Part shown: positions 46,808-57,144 of the stretch, in pieces
Layout of the letters: the number at the start of each line of letters is the position of its first letter
Position numbering within the stretch: the first letter of the stretch is position 1
Assembly (NCBI GenBank): GCA_021018815.1
Contig: JAITYX010000053.1
Coordinates: 4,288,001-4,352,000, forward strand
Reading direction: 5' to 3'
DNA from: Talinum fruticosum
Taxonomy: Eukaryota > Streptophyta > Magnoliopsida > Caryophyllales > Talinaceae
Length of the DNA: 64,000 nt
Program-made: the position numbers and the translations under genes
Notes under the pieces: generated by a model
The model's database searches: none
Seen by the model: only the letters and a program-made list of their open reading frames with translations
What the model was told of the DNA's origin: nothing

Positions 46808-48342
46808 AAGGAATTAGGTCTAAGACTTCATCTCTTATAGGGTTTTGATTTCAAGCCATTCCATGTGCCTTAGAAGCTTTTCCGAGTGATATACCATTTT
46901 CTCTCGAGTGTTATAGAAACTATTATATATGTTTATGCATGACTCGATCGACTCGTAAAGCATACTTGTACTTACCATTTCACACTTAATTCTCGAGTCA
47001 CTCAATGCTCGTAAATATCACATGTTCAAACACTTTATTTCACACACATAAACTCGGGTCCGACTTCATGTTGCAAGAATTACATTGTTAATTTACTAGT
47101 CCAAGTCAAGCATATTTAGTGTGAACTTTGTTTAGTCTAGATCAAGTTTGTTTACTCCGACCTTCTACTTTGACTTGATTATCTTCTCGGATCGACTAAG
47201 ATGGAATTTTGAGTATCATGGATATTAGACTCGTAAAATTCCATTCCTTTTCTAACTTAGATAATTAGTCACTTAATTATCTTAATTATATTATTATCTC
47301 GTGTCAAATCTTGGACCAAAGTATTTTATACTTTGAGAACCAAATTGATTTACTTTCGTAGGTTATTCAAACGAGGCTATCCTAATTTTGAATTCCAAAG
47401 TAACCGGCTTCAAAACATCAAATTGACAAGGCTTTTTCCACCTCGACCTAGCCCCAAACACTTTATCGTGGTTGTCTGTTTCCAAACCGGAAATCTGCAA
47501 CACTAAGCTCAACGGAAGTTTCTACATTAAATTTCAAGACACCACCAGTGGTTTTGGGACTTCCAAAGGAGTCAAGAGCCGTTGCCCAACGTTCATATCT
47601 CAACGGATATTTTCCGAGTGACTCGGAAAATCCATTACAACGGTCACAAGGGACTTCTAGTCGGAAGATGGACACAGCGCTAAGTCGAAGCTAACTTCCA
47701 AGACTTGAAGATTGCTCGAACCAACTGTTAATACACATACTTGAGCAAAAGTCATTGTGTTCATTCTCAATCTTCTACTTACAACTCCAATTTTGTATTT
47801 ATTATTTATCCGAGTTGTAAGGTCTTGTACTCACTTACAAACACTCTCTTTCTTACTCTCTAAGTAAGATCCCTAAACCGAGCCGTAAGAGGTATCTCAG
47901 CTCAATTGTCCCTAGCTGTAAGGGTGATCTCACGTAGGAAGTACTAGATCGGATAAGATAATTTCGAGTCTAGGAAAAACTTGTAAGGAGTTGTCTAAGG
48001 GAGCAACTCCGGTTGAGTCAGTCTACTGAATTTTGTGGACTCAAAATAGTGGATTTGACTTCGTGCTTGGATTAGCACGGTCCGTGGTTTTCCGCCCCAG
48101 GAGGGTTTCCATGTACTTTCCGAGTTATTACTTTTTGAGTGCATTCTAGACTCGGACAGCTTTCACGCTTCGCTTAATTTGTTTCTTCACTCTTCACCGC
48201 ATTCCGAGTTAGTACTTTTCCGAGTTCATCCTTGACTCTCGCTTACCTCGGATTCATATCTATTTTAAATTTCAAGCAAATTTCATGATCACCTTATTCA
48301 CCCCCTCTAGGGTGACTTTGCCTCTCCCAGAGCAAACCTTCA
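46808..48342 (+). mobile_element. 3' LTR of copia element D, 5'-truncated
   Basis: Homology to the 5' LTR begins at CAAGGAAT (38287 in the 5' LTR), so the first 41 bases and a polypurine tract directly before it are missing. It ends CAAACCTTCA at 48342. It shares the TATA-box deletion with the 5' LTR (AAGTCGAAGCTAAC at about 47683). Confidence 0.88.
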
Positions 48343-50718
48343 TATTTCTCTTCTTGGTGTGAAGTTATTAACAAAGTATGTAGGCATAATTATTCACTAA
48401 TAAACTAATTTATTCAATAGCCTAATATAAAAATTTTGAAAGTTATAACTTACATGCTGAAAAACACCCCAATTCCTCTCGCATCCCGTTACACTACAAG
48501 TGAGGGTAAGAATCCTAATGGTAAACTTCCTCAAATTTGGTGTCGATGATCTATATTGAGTCCACTATTCACCTATTCGGAAAAGCCTTAGTTTAATTAC
48601 CAACTTTGTAAGGTTGATTCGTTGTGAAGATTAGCTTTGGCAATAAAATTTCTTACTAGGAGGTATTGTATTCCTTTGCCTTATAGCCAATGGCTTTCCA
48701 AAGAAACCCTCGACATTTCCGTATGATTGCAATTCCGAAGTCACCTTGTCTTGGATTGTGATATCCGAAATCATCCTTAAAATGCAACCAAACAAACCAT
48801 CTTTCACTTCATGACTCTCTTCAATAGCACTTGCATTTGGATAATAGATCTGCGGATTCAAATAGTGGCCCACCGCATGTAAAGGTTGATGAATTTCACA
48901 TTCCCATCTTTTATCAATATACTTGAATGCCTCCTTATAGTTCTCCTCCTTGTGTTGAAAGCTATTAGCAATAGCCTCCTTAGCTCTATCCATATCCTTA
49001 TATATATAACTCATGGGTGGTTTTTTCTCTCCATTAACCATGCGAAGAACCTTGACAAGAGGCCCCGCCAATTTAAGAGCACAAAAACATTTTTCCAATA
49101 GTTATCTTGCAAGATATAACTTGCTATCTTATTTCCTCCACCATCCTTTACCCATTTTCTTATGCTCCACTCTTGAGAAGTTACAATCTTCCATAAATTG
49201 TTTTTTTGTTTGTGAATAGAGGAAAGAGTGATAAATGATGTTGCGAATCTAGTCACGGCTGGCCTATGCAAGTTCCTTTGATTAGTGAATTGCCTCATCA
49301 AGTTCACAAGGGCAACAGAGCTATGGATATAGGCATTGATGGTCGCACTCTTCTTTAGAGCACTCTTGACTTTTCCAATATGTTTTCCAATATCTTCCAA
49401 AATTAGATCAATGAAATGTTCGGCGCATGGAGTCCAAATGAAATGTTTCCTCTTAGCCATCAACAATTTTCCTAAAATAAAATTATAATAGAAATTATAA
49501 TTTTAGAAATTTATAATAAGTACCTAAGTAATAGAAATTATATATTATCCTTTCACCAACAGATCAAGAAATTTTCCCGCCTATTCTTACCTGCCTTAAC
49601 ATAATTAGATGCATTGTCGGTCACCACTTGGACCACATTCTCCTCTCCAATCTCTTCCACCAACTGATCAAGAACATTGAACAAAAGATTTGAATCTTTT
49701 ATAACTTCAGAAACATCCATTGATCTAATGAAGACTGACCCTTTTGGAGAGTTCACAAGAAAGTTGATAATATCCTTTTGGACGGTGGTATCACGCCATC
49801 CACCGAATAAGATAGAACAACCTATTTCGCCTATTCTTTCTTATGCTCATTCATTACCTTGTGGGTGTCTTCCACTTCTTTCTTAAGGAATGGAACTCTC
49901 AACTCATATATAGAAGGTGGTTTTAATCTAGGACCAAATTGACCAACTAATTCTATGGCACTAACAAAGCTATCAACTGTGGCAACATGGAAAGGAATGC
50001 CAGCATCATAAAACCACCTAGCTAAGTCTTTGCAAGCCTTTTCTCTCAACTCTTTCTTGCATAGCTCATTAAGTGTTCTTTGCCTCCCTTGATCCTTTTT
50101 CCCTTCACATTGGTCGGTTTAGGAGTAAAGTACATATCCATTGGATCTTTTTGCTTTGGTGTCTTATGAGGCATGCTATTACTTCCCTTCTTTGCCCCAT
50201 TCCCACCACTTCGAGGATTCATCTCAACACATTCATCATCTTCATCATCATCAACATCATAGCTTTGTTGCATTTTCCTCGACATTTCAAAACTCTCTTT
50301 CATTGATTTCTTTTTATCCATGAATTCCTTAATTTCTTCCCTAACATGCTCGGGGACCTTCTTACAACCTAAGGTATTTTGATATCCACCAACTAAATGT
50401 TGTTTAATTAGAAACACTCCCCCTCCCCCATGGTCTTAACTCCACAAAAGTTGCAAAAAGAATTATTTTTATTGCTCTCATCTTGTGTGTCATACTTTCT
50501 TCCGAGGTCTAACGATCTAGAGGAGATTGAACCCAAACCTTTACTGAGGTTGATCCTCTATTCAAATGATAATGATAAACACAATTCACTCACTACAAAC
50601 AATTATAACAGTGAAAAACAATTAAAATATAACACAAAAACACCTAGGAATATAAGGATGAAAAAATGAAAAAAATGGAGTCGAGTCGAATCGACCTGAC
50701 TCGCCTTATATTATAAGG

Positions 50719-50905
50719 TTGGGAAAAAGAAAAAAACAAGATAGCGGAACCGAAACCAGAGGAAGAAAGAGCGAGAGCGAAGGAAGAGGAAAAAAGGCGG
50801 AAGAGGAAAACGGAACCAGTAGAAGAGAAGAAGGAAAAGGAAAGAAGAAGAAGGAAAAGGAAAAAGGAAGAAGAAGGAAGAGGAAAGAAGAAGAAGAAGA
50901 AGTAC
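50719..50905. repeat. GA-rich (GAAGAA/AGGAAA) low-complexity tract
   Basis: Nearly pure purine on the plus strand, in the hAT 5' region. It yields long but meaningless frames on both strands. Confidence 0.85.
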
Positions 50906-53056
50906 CTAGTAGTCGGCGATAGGTGGGTGCCTGAAAACACCAAGCTTGGTGTCGAAAACGTCTAAGAAGTCGCCGAAAAAGCCGCTAGAAAGTTGGAGTA
51001 GAGGAAGGAGGGTAAAAGAAGTCTTTCGCGAGAGCCGAGAGCTAGGGTTTTTGCTCTTCACTTCGTAAAGAACTATCGGAGCTAGGGTTTTTTTAAAAGG
51101 CAAACGTCACCAAGTCCGGAAAGCGCGCACCCTGTTCAAAGCGCGCCCGGAAAAAGCGCAAAAGGCGTGCGCTTTTGGCCTTTTCGAGGACTGCGCCTTA
51201 CCCTCCAAAAACCCACAAGGGTGCGCCCATTGCTTTTATGTGCATAGGCGTGCTGCGGGCACGCTTTTTAAACTAAGCTCGAAATAATTCCATTCCCTTT
51301 TTCCAGGGACAACTCAAACTAATTCGAACTCCAATATATTGGCCAAACATATAAAATAGTTGAAATTAAGACATTGCTATACTATATGATATTTAAATGC
51401 AAAGTATTGCGCATGTTATACAATTGCATAGATGAACTTATATTTCACTTTTCCTTTGTATATTGTACATGTAAAGTTTAGGATGTAATACTCCATAACC
51501 AAACACAATTAAAGGAAAATAGGAAGTTTGTTCGATTATTTTGGTAATTGATTATGACAAGAGAGAAATGAATATATGATATGAACTCATTAGTAAAGAG
51601 GTTTAGTTTGTTATAAAAATTATCTAATGAAACCAATTTGCGTAGACACGAGTGACAAAAGAGATGACGAAGGAAGTGTTTAAAGAGTATGGTGACCTGA
51701 GTTAGTTACTAAGTGAAGAGCAACGTCTCCATTTGAATCTATGAACGAATGACTATTAGATGATTTTTTATAAGTTGAAATATGTAAATTAGGGATTCTA
51801 TGGGTTAAAATTTACAAGTTGAAGAGATACGGAACGGTTAAATGCAAGGTTAAGATGTGATTTGAAGTTTTAAATGGTGTAAATCATTTATATTAAGTTA
51901 AAAGGAGCTTATTAATAACTAAATAAATAAGAATACATTATTAAAGATTAAAGATAATTAGAGGTTAAATCAATTAATTAATTAATGTACAATGCTAGAA
52001 ATCACAAGTGGGATTCTTGTGAGCACATATACCAAATTGAAATAATACAAAAAGAATAGATTGCACATGGGAGTGTAAAAAGGAGAATAAATGATAATCT
52101 AAGGTAAGTTACTACTTGTACCTTTCCTGAAATTTTTATCCTTACTAATGAGTTTAAAGTTCTCGATCATAGAAATATTTTGGACCCACTTCACAGCTTC
52201 ACAATAAATCTATCATAGTTACCATTTACAGTCATAGCCACGATTATAGTTCACGAGGCCCTTATTAATCGATTGCAGATACGATCGCGAGATATAGTTA
52301 CAGATCACAAGTCATGATTTACAGTGTCATAGTTCTAGTTCACGATCACAGTTACAATTCAAAAGGGCCCTCCTTAATCGATCGGGATAAATGAATTGTT
52401 TATACGAGTCATAGTACATATATGATGATCTCACAGAAATGGGTCCTAAACTATTCCGATGAATTGATGTATAGTGAATTTACTACAGCTTTACATATAA
52501 GCGACTTTTGAAACTGATTTTAAATGATCAGCGTGCGCTCATTGACTCTTATAATATATTTTTACAATACAAGGGTAGCGTATTGGGCCTATGGCTCATT
52601 TTTCTTTTTATGTTTTCTTAAATGTTTTTAAGGAAAGAAAAACATGTTAATGTTCAGCAAGAAGTGAGAATAGCAAAGGATTACGAAAATGTTGACTCGG
52701 AACAGTTGATCGTGCTTTGGACCCTACCTTTGAGTTTATTTTGATGGTTAGTTTTGGTTAAGCAGCTCCGGTGGAATTTAATTTCTATTGATGGGTATGA
52801 TAAACTATATTTTGGGGAGAAAGAACTCATGTTGGTGGTTTAAGCTTTGTAAATGTTGGGTATGATGTTATAGGACACTAAATGTAAATGCTTAATTGAT
52901 GTACATTAAATGGATTATTGTGTTATCCTATTGTAATGTTTAGCCTAATCTCTCGAGGAGAGACAACGGTAATGCCCTAACATGAGGTGGATTTATGTTC
53001 CCTTATTATAATATATATATTCAATGAGGGTGTTTTATATAGTCATTATGTTGGGA

Positions 53057-54317
53057 TTTATGTTCCCTTACCTTTTGGAGCTCGGATTCCAACAATACTC
53101 AATTGCGATAGACTTCCCTATTCTGCAGCCCAAAGAATGAGGCTTAAGATCGTATGAAAGAATACCACTTTTGGGAGTAAGGGGTTTAAGCGCAAGACCC
53201 GAAGAGACTAGAAATGCTCTTTATTTGGATGCACAAGGAATGCAAAACAAATGAAATGTATGTAATGTTGCTTTTGACTTAGTTAGGGATGATTTTATGA
53301 TTTGGCTAATGCATAATTGATTATTCCTAAATGGAGGATGAATTTGTTTTGGCTAAATGAAAAATGGAAATGCAAAACGAACTCACCTCATTTGAGATGA
53401 ACTTATTTTGGGTATATGAAAGATGAAAATGCAAAACGGACTCACCTAATTTGAGATGAGTTTTATTTTGGCTAAATGAGAGATGATAATGCAAAACGAA
53501 CTCACCTAATTTGAGATGAATTTTATTTTAGCTAAATGAGAGATGAAAATGCAAAACAGACTCACCTAATTTGAGATGAGTTTTATTTTGGCTATATGAA
53601 AATGCAATATGGAAATGCAGAAAAAAAAAAAAAGAGGTCAAAATCTAAAGACTGATCGAATAAAAAGATAGAGGGAACCTTGGTAAGACCCTTCCGGACT
53701 GATCGGCGATAACTACCTAGACCACCTAAAGAAAGTTTTTACGATGACTTAGAAATGCAAGCAATAGACCAACCTAAAGGGGAAAGGTAATTTGACTGTA
53801 GTTAAAATGCACATAATGGACCGACTCTAGGAAATTTTTAAGATATTTTAGTTGCACCTATCCCTAAAGGCTCGGTAAAAGATTAAATCTAAAACAATCA
53901 CACTCATCCAAGCATGCAAATGAATACAAGGTGCCACCTAATAGTCAAATATCTATGGTCAAAAGAGGGTTAAGACTAGGTAGAATACATGGTGACTCAT
54001 AGTCCGAGGATTTAGTCTTCGATCGAGTACACGGCATGAAAAAATGCTTTGAATCCTCGGTGCCTCTCGGTAAGCCAAGAGTGTGTGCTACGAGGGAAGA
54101 GGAATTGCCTCCGTTGGAAATCAAGCCTAGTTGGACTCGCTCTGGGATGCGGTAGGAGTCTCTTACCAAAAATGTTTAGAAGGGGGTAAAACCGAATGGT
54201 CCACCAACGGAAATAAACAATGTTCAAAGGTTGCTAAATGCATAATTCCTAATGCACATACATTATTAAAACTCACTACTCAAATTTCAAGTTTCGTCCT
54301 CTTAATAAGTGATTTAA
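53057..54317 (-). other. Leader region of the inner Tat-like element
   Basis: Minus-strand sequence between the primer-binding site and the place where gag should be. It contains the 60-bp tandem array. Frames at 53945-54227 show no family features. Its upstream (lower-coordinate) continuation has been displaced by the chromovirus. Confidence 0.5.
53341..53612. repeat. 60-bp tandem repeat, 4.5 copies
   Basis: Four full units of exactly 60 bases (53341, 53401, 53461, 53521) and a partial fifth. Each contains ATGCAAAACGGACTCACCTA and TTTGAGATGAG, with few differences between units. Confidence 0.95.
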
Positions 54318-54334
54318 CTCCAATGGAGTCGCCA
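54318..54334 (-). promoter_or_regulatory. Primer-binding site of the inner Tat-like element
   Basis: On the minus strand the LTR end is followed by TGGCGACTCCATTGGAG. The TGGCGACTCC motif directly after the LTR is familiar from many plant Tat-type elements. I do not assign the tRNA. It fixes 54336-56332 as the 5' LTR. Confidence 0.65.
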
Positions 54335-54335
54335 C

Positions 54336-56332
54336 CATAGGAATCACGACCTTCAAGACCACCACCCCGGGGATCGAGCTTCGCCACCGGATTTGGCGTT
54401 AGGGTTTCTAAAGTTGGAAAATGATTTTAAGGTTTTTGAAGATGAATTTCAGAAAGTGGGGATAAACCTCCTTAGATTTCCAAATTTTATTAAATTAAAT
54501 TGAAATGGATTAGGTAAAGTTGGAATGGCGGTTTTATTAATGATTTTATTTTAGAAATTATTTTCGAAGTCCTGATATATTATTTTTTAAGCTGGACAAA
54601 ATAAATAAAGTTAGGGTTTCAAATATGTTGTGAGGCTTTAGGGCCAAATTGGTGTAAAAACACCAGCTTGGACCCAAGCCATGGTCACTTACCACTCGGT
54701 GCTGGTCGAGGCCGAGTACCTAGCGGTCGGGAAATCGACCGGAGGCCATGGCTAAGGAAGTCAACCTCGGCGTTTAGTCTGGCTGGTAGGTTCAGGAACC
54801 CTAATAATTTTTATCTTGCAGATCGAAACAACAAAGAATCAATATTGAAGAATTAAAGCAAAAATAGGAATCGCCAGTAAGTTTTTAGGAAAGAAAAAAT
54901 CTAATAAAAAAAATGAAGTTTACTTTTCCAATCTTAGTATGGGAGAAACTATGACTTAAAAAGATTAAAAATAACTCCATTGGTCTTAGAACCGAGAATC
55001 GGATTTGGGGGTAAAGGTACGAAACATAGGGAAAAACCCTTCCATTACACCCGTCAAACGACAACTATTACTAGTTTGAGTAGTGAACTTACACAATGTA
55101 TTAAACACAAGAAAAACAACATGCTACAAGAATTAAAGCAACCAAAGCATAATAGAAAGTGAAAAAAGCGAACAAAAGGAAAGCGATAAAGAAAGAAAAA
55201 ACGAAAAGAAAAGAAAAGCGATAAATTAAAAGGTTACATCGAGCGAGGAATTAAAAGCGATACAATTTTTTCCATATTACGGAAAGCAATAAAGGCAAAA
55301 ATATAAATAAACCATTTTGAAGGCTGGATTTGCGCCATCAAGTTGTCCTACTCGTTAATCTTGATCTCGGATCCGGATCGGGTGATGCAATAGTAGTGAT
55401 TTGAGAAGGCTTTTATGAGTTTTATGAGGGTAAGTTTGTAGAGAATAGGAAAGATTAGCCGAATGAATATCAAGATATCGGAATAACTGAATATTCATTC
55501 GCTCTTAGCAAGGAATCAGCGGTGTAGTGTTTAGGAAAGAGGCTTTTGAGGTTACTTTTCGGAAGAGTAACATTTAGAGGAAGGCTATTTTGAGCTTAGT
55601 TCAACGAGTGTAACGCTAAGGAAATAAGTTGTTCTGAAAATGAGAGCCTAAGCTCTCTATTTATAGGGAGCAGAGTAGGTCACAAATGACCTCGGGTACT
55701 CTCGGCCAGCCATCCAAAACTGAAAAAATTAGCAACGAAAACGAGCCAAAATGAAGCGATAAAATCGGATAGAACCACAATCGGAGGCGTCGGCTACCCG
55801 GTGCTGCCCTAGGGTTTTGTGTCGTTCCGGCTGCAAAGGAGTCTTCAGGCCAAAATGCGAGTGTTTCAAGTGAAATAACCCCGGTTGGGAGTGCCGGCCA
55901 CAACGTCGTTTTGAGGGGAGATGTGCTCCATATCTCTAGCGGATTGTTTTGGAGCAAAACACAGTACTTTAATGCTTGTGATCATGAAATTAGCCTAACA
56001 TCGTCTTGAGGTCTTCAGCTCTGTGTCTGGTTTGATAAAAAATGAAACATATAATTCTAAGCTTGGAATTTCCCGTACACGACATTGGACTGCCGCTGAC
56101 TCTGGAGGCTTGGCCGGGCTTGGAACATCCGAAAGAAAAGGGATGTTTGGACCGACCCAAGGCAAAAGGCTATTTATTTGGTGTTGGGGTTCTTTGTGGT
56201 TTACTCGTCGCACTAATCGAACATCGACCGTGATCTAAATCCACAAATAAGACCCGGGATTTCATCATCGGGCCAACAATATAAATTAAAGAAATAAAAG
56301 AGACAAAGGACGACATGTTTTAGGTGTATATA
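54336..56332 (-). mobile_element. 5' LTR of the inner Tat-like element
   Basis: Plus-strand edges are CATAGGAATC (decayed TGTAGGAACC) at 54336 and GGTGTATATA at 56332. It is 2.0 kb, homologous to 5218-11607 without its insertion and to 61411-63439. At about 54612-54620 AAAGTTAGGGTTTC shows the intact target site used by copia solo LTR A in the other LTR. Confidence 0.78.
55658..55665 (-). promoter_or_regulatory. TATA box of the Tat 5' LTR
   Basis: Plus-strand TATTTATA reads TATAAATA on the minus strand, followed by GAGAGCTTAGGCTCTCA. Confidence 0.6.
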
Positions 56333-56337
56333 GCTCC

Positions 56338-57144
56338 ACTGTTTTTTAATTATTATTTTGATTTTAAACATGTTGGCTACTAATCGATTCGATTGAGTCT
56401 TGGACGTTCCTTTATTTAACTAATGTTGTTTGTCAATTGCATACGGATCTGGTTGGTGGAGCACCTAAGGTTGGTGCACACTCCGTGAAAGATAGTACAT
56501 ACCTCCTTATTCACTTATGTCAATGGGCTTGTCACAAGATTTGACAAATCAAACTCGCTATGATGATGGCATGGTTTGATAGCACTCATCCCATCAAGTG
56601 GTGCATCAAGTGGTGTTATGGATCTCAATATAGGACTCATTCCCAACGCTACGCATACGTGCGTCTCGTTAGGTCTTCATTCGAGTACTATTACTTTTTA
56701 GACCACATGATGAGACGGATGGGGTAAGTGCGAGACATCCTCTATATGGACTCGCATTCCTCTTGCAGCTTTCCCGACCAACAAGATCTGGGTCGAGTCC
56801 AATCTTGGAGTGAGTACAGGATGAATTTACCTTTCCTAACGAAGCTAAGAGGTGAACATTCTGTAAGTGTCTTTGAGTTCTACTCGGGCTTGGATAATCA
56901 AGCATGATTTCGTGACCCATAAAGCACTAAGGGCTAGAGAACTAGAGTTTTGAAAGGATCCTCCCACTACTTGACCCTTGTAGATCCAAAAGGGAGGAAG
57001 AGGTCCGCAGAAGGGAAGCTGAAGAAAAGGAGAAAGAAGATAGGTGAGTCCACCTCCTAGAAGAAATTAAGAAGTGGAACCAAGAGGAACCCGGGGAACC
57101 TAGTTACTCGAAAGACAAAGCAAAGAAGACAAAAAAAGGACTAG
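56338..57144 (+). pseudogene. Antisense-module gene 2, copy 1, 3' part
   Basis: Continuation of 4476-5217 beyond the inner Tat-like element. After an intron-like AT-rich stretch, 56440-56640 aligns with 20350-20480 of copy 2. RVQSWSEYRMNL at about 56785 matches RVKSWSEYWMNL of copy 2. A Lys/Arg-rich tail (KKRRKKIG, then KKTKK or QRRQKKD depending on frame) ends at the stop 57142-57144, followed by AGGGCT as after copy 2. Stops show that it is dead. Confidence 0.5.

Larger units (their letters stand above)
38246..48342 (+). mobile_element. Ty1/copia retrotransposon D (two LTRs, 10.1 kb)
   Basis: LTRs at 38246-39816 and 46808-48342, start TGAAG and end CTTCA. Perfect TSD TATTT at 38241-38245 and 48343-48347. 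Inside are a primer-binding site, gag, protease, integrase, RT and RNase H in copia order, and an extra reading frame region after pol. The LTRs differ at scattered positions, so the insertion is not very recent, and the coding region has many stops. The extra region and long LTRs suggest the SIRE-like branch; that placement is inference. Confidence 0.9.
37744..50530 (-). pseudogene. hAT transposase (BED finger, DUF659-type, C-terminal dimerisation), disrupted
   Basis: Minus-strand coding blocks: LDLGRKYDTQDE and the BED finger CNFCGVKT...KQHLVGGY (about 50500-50340, one frameshift in the G run near 50425); a DUF659-type block ARWFYDAGIPF and YELRVPFLKKE (50049-49850); VTDNASNYVKAGK (about 49600); FIWTPCAEHFIDLILEDIGK (49440); LHAVGHYLNPQIYY (48870); and the dimerisation signature LTLTCSVTGCERNW (about 48520-48470). 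A donor-like GTAAGT follows at 48453, and the copia element lies beyond it. Coding resumes with VHSKRRCQENF (38190) and a long acidic tail ending at 37744 after a frameshift. Transposases of this family cut and paste the element. Confidence 0.82.
37397..51277 (-). mobile_element. hAT-superfamily DNA transposon, interrupted by a copia element
   Basis: Proposed 16-bp terminal inverted repeats are CTTAGATTAAAAAGCG (37397-37412) and CGCTTTTTAAACTAAG (51262-51277), one mismatch. The flanking 8-mers CTCCGAAA and CTCGAAAT agree if a one-base gap is allowed, fitting a decayed 8-bp TSD. Subterminal regions on both sides are rich in AAAAGCGC-like motifs (37400-37470, 51115-51260). Without the copia insertion the hAT is about 3.8 kb. 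It encodes one transposase on the minus strand. Confidence 0.7.
29590..53056 (+). mobile_element. Chromovirus-type (Tekay-like) Ty3/gypsy element, internally deleted and nested
   Basis: The partial 5' LTR (29590-30565) matches the last 950 bases of the split 3' LTR (35797-37396 plus 51286-53056). Between them are a primer-binding site, a gag remnant, a short protease-like remnant and a polypurine tract; RT and integrase are missing. It lies inside the inner Tat-like element, with Tat pol to the left and Tat leader to the right. No TSD can be read because both outer edges are eroded. A solo LTR (31039-33945) and a hAT transposon (37397-51277) have inserted into it. Confidence 0.75.
35797..53056 (+). 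mobile_element. 3' LTR of the chromovirus, split by the hAT transposon
   Basis: LTR parts are 35797-37396 and 51286-53056, about 3.37 kb together. It starts TGTAACACCCCGTC right after the polypurine tract. 52105-53056 matches the 5' LTR. The end is eroded: after TATGTTGGGA at 53056 the sequence changes to a second copy of GGATTTATGTTCCCTTA, also present at 52989-53005. The CT-rich stretch at 36300-36640, with frames on both strands, is LTR and not a gene. Confidence 0.75.
5218..56332 (-). mobile_element. Inner Tat-like Ty3/gypsy retrotransposon, 51-kb span with nested insertions
   Basis: Two related LTRs (5218-11607 and 54336-56332) share orientation. The outer flanks are an identical 5-bp TSD, GCTCC (5213-5217 and 56333-56337). 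On the minus strand the order is LTR, primer-binding site, leader with a 60-bp tandem array, protease, reverse transcriptase, RNase H, integrase, antisense genes, polypurine tract, LTR. Gag is not found; the chromovirus insertion sits where it should be, and sequence seems to have been lost there. The flanking sequence on both sides belongs to one gene (module gene 2, copy 1), which confirms the boundaries. Tat assignment comes from the NKNI integrase signature, the second RNase H-like domain and the antisense genes. Confidence 0.75.

Noticed and set aside
50644..50943. Phe/Ser-rich 99-codon minus-strand frame
   Set aside because: Translation of the GA-rich tract; low complexity.
53341..53612. 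Possible CRISPR-like array
   Set aside because: Units are contiguous 60-bp tandem repeats without distinct spacers, in plant repeat DNA.
53945..54227. Small minus-strand frames as Tat gag
   Set aside because: No gag motifs; they lie in the leader right after the primer-binding site.
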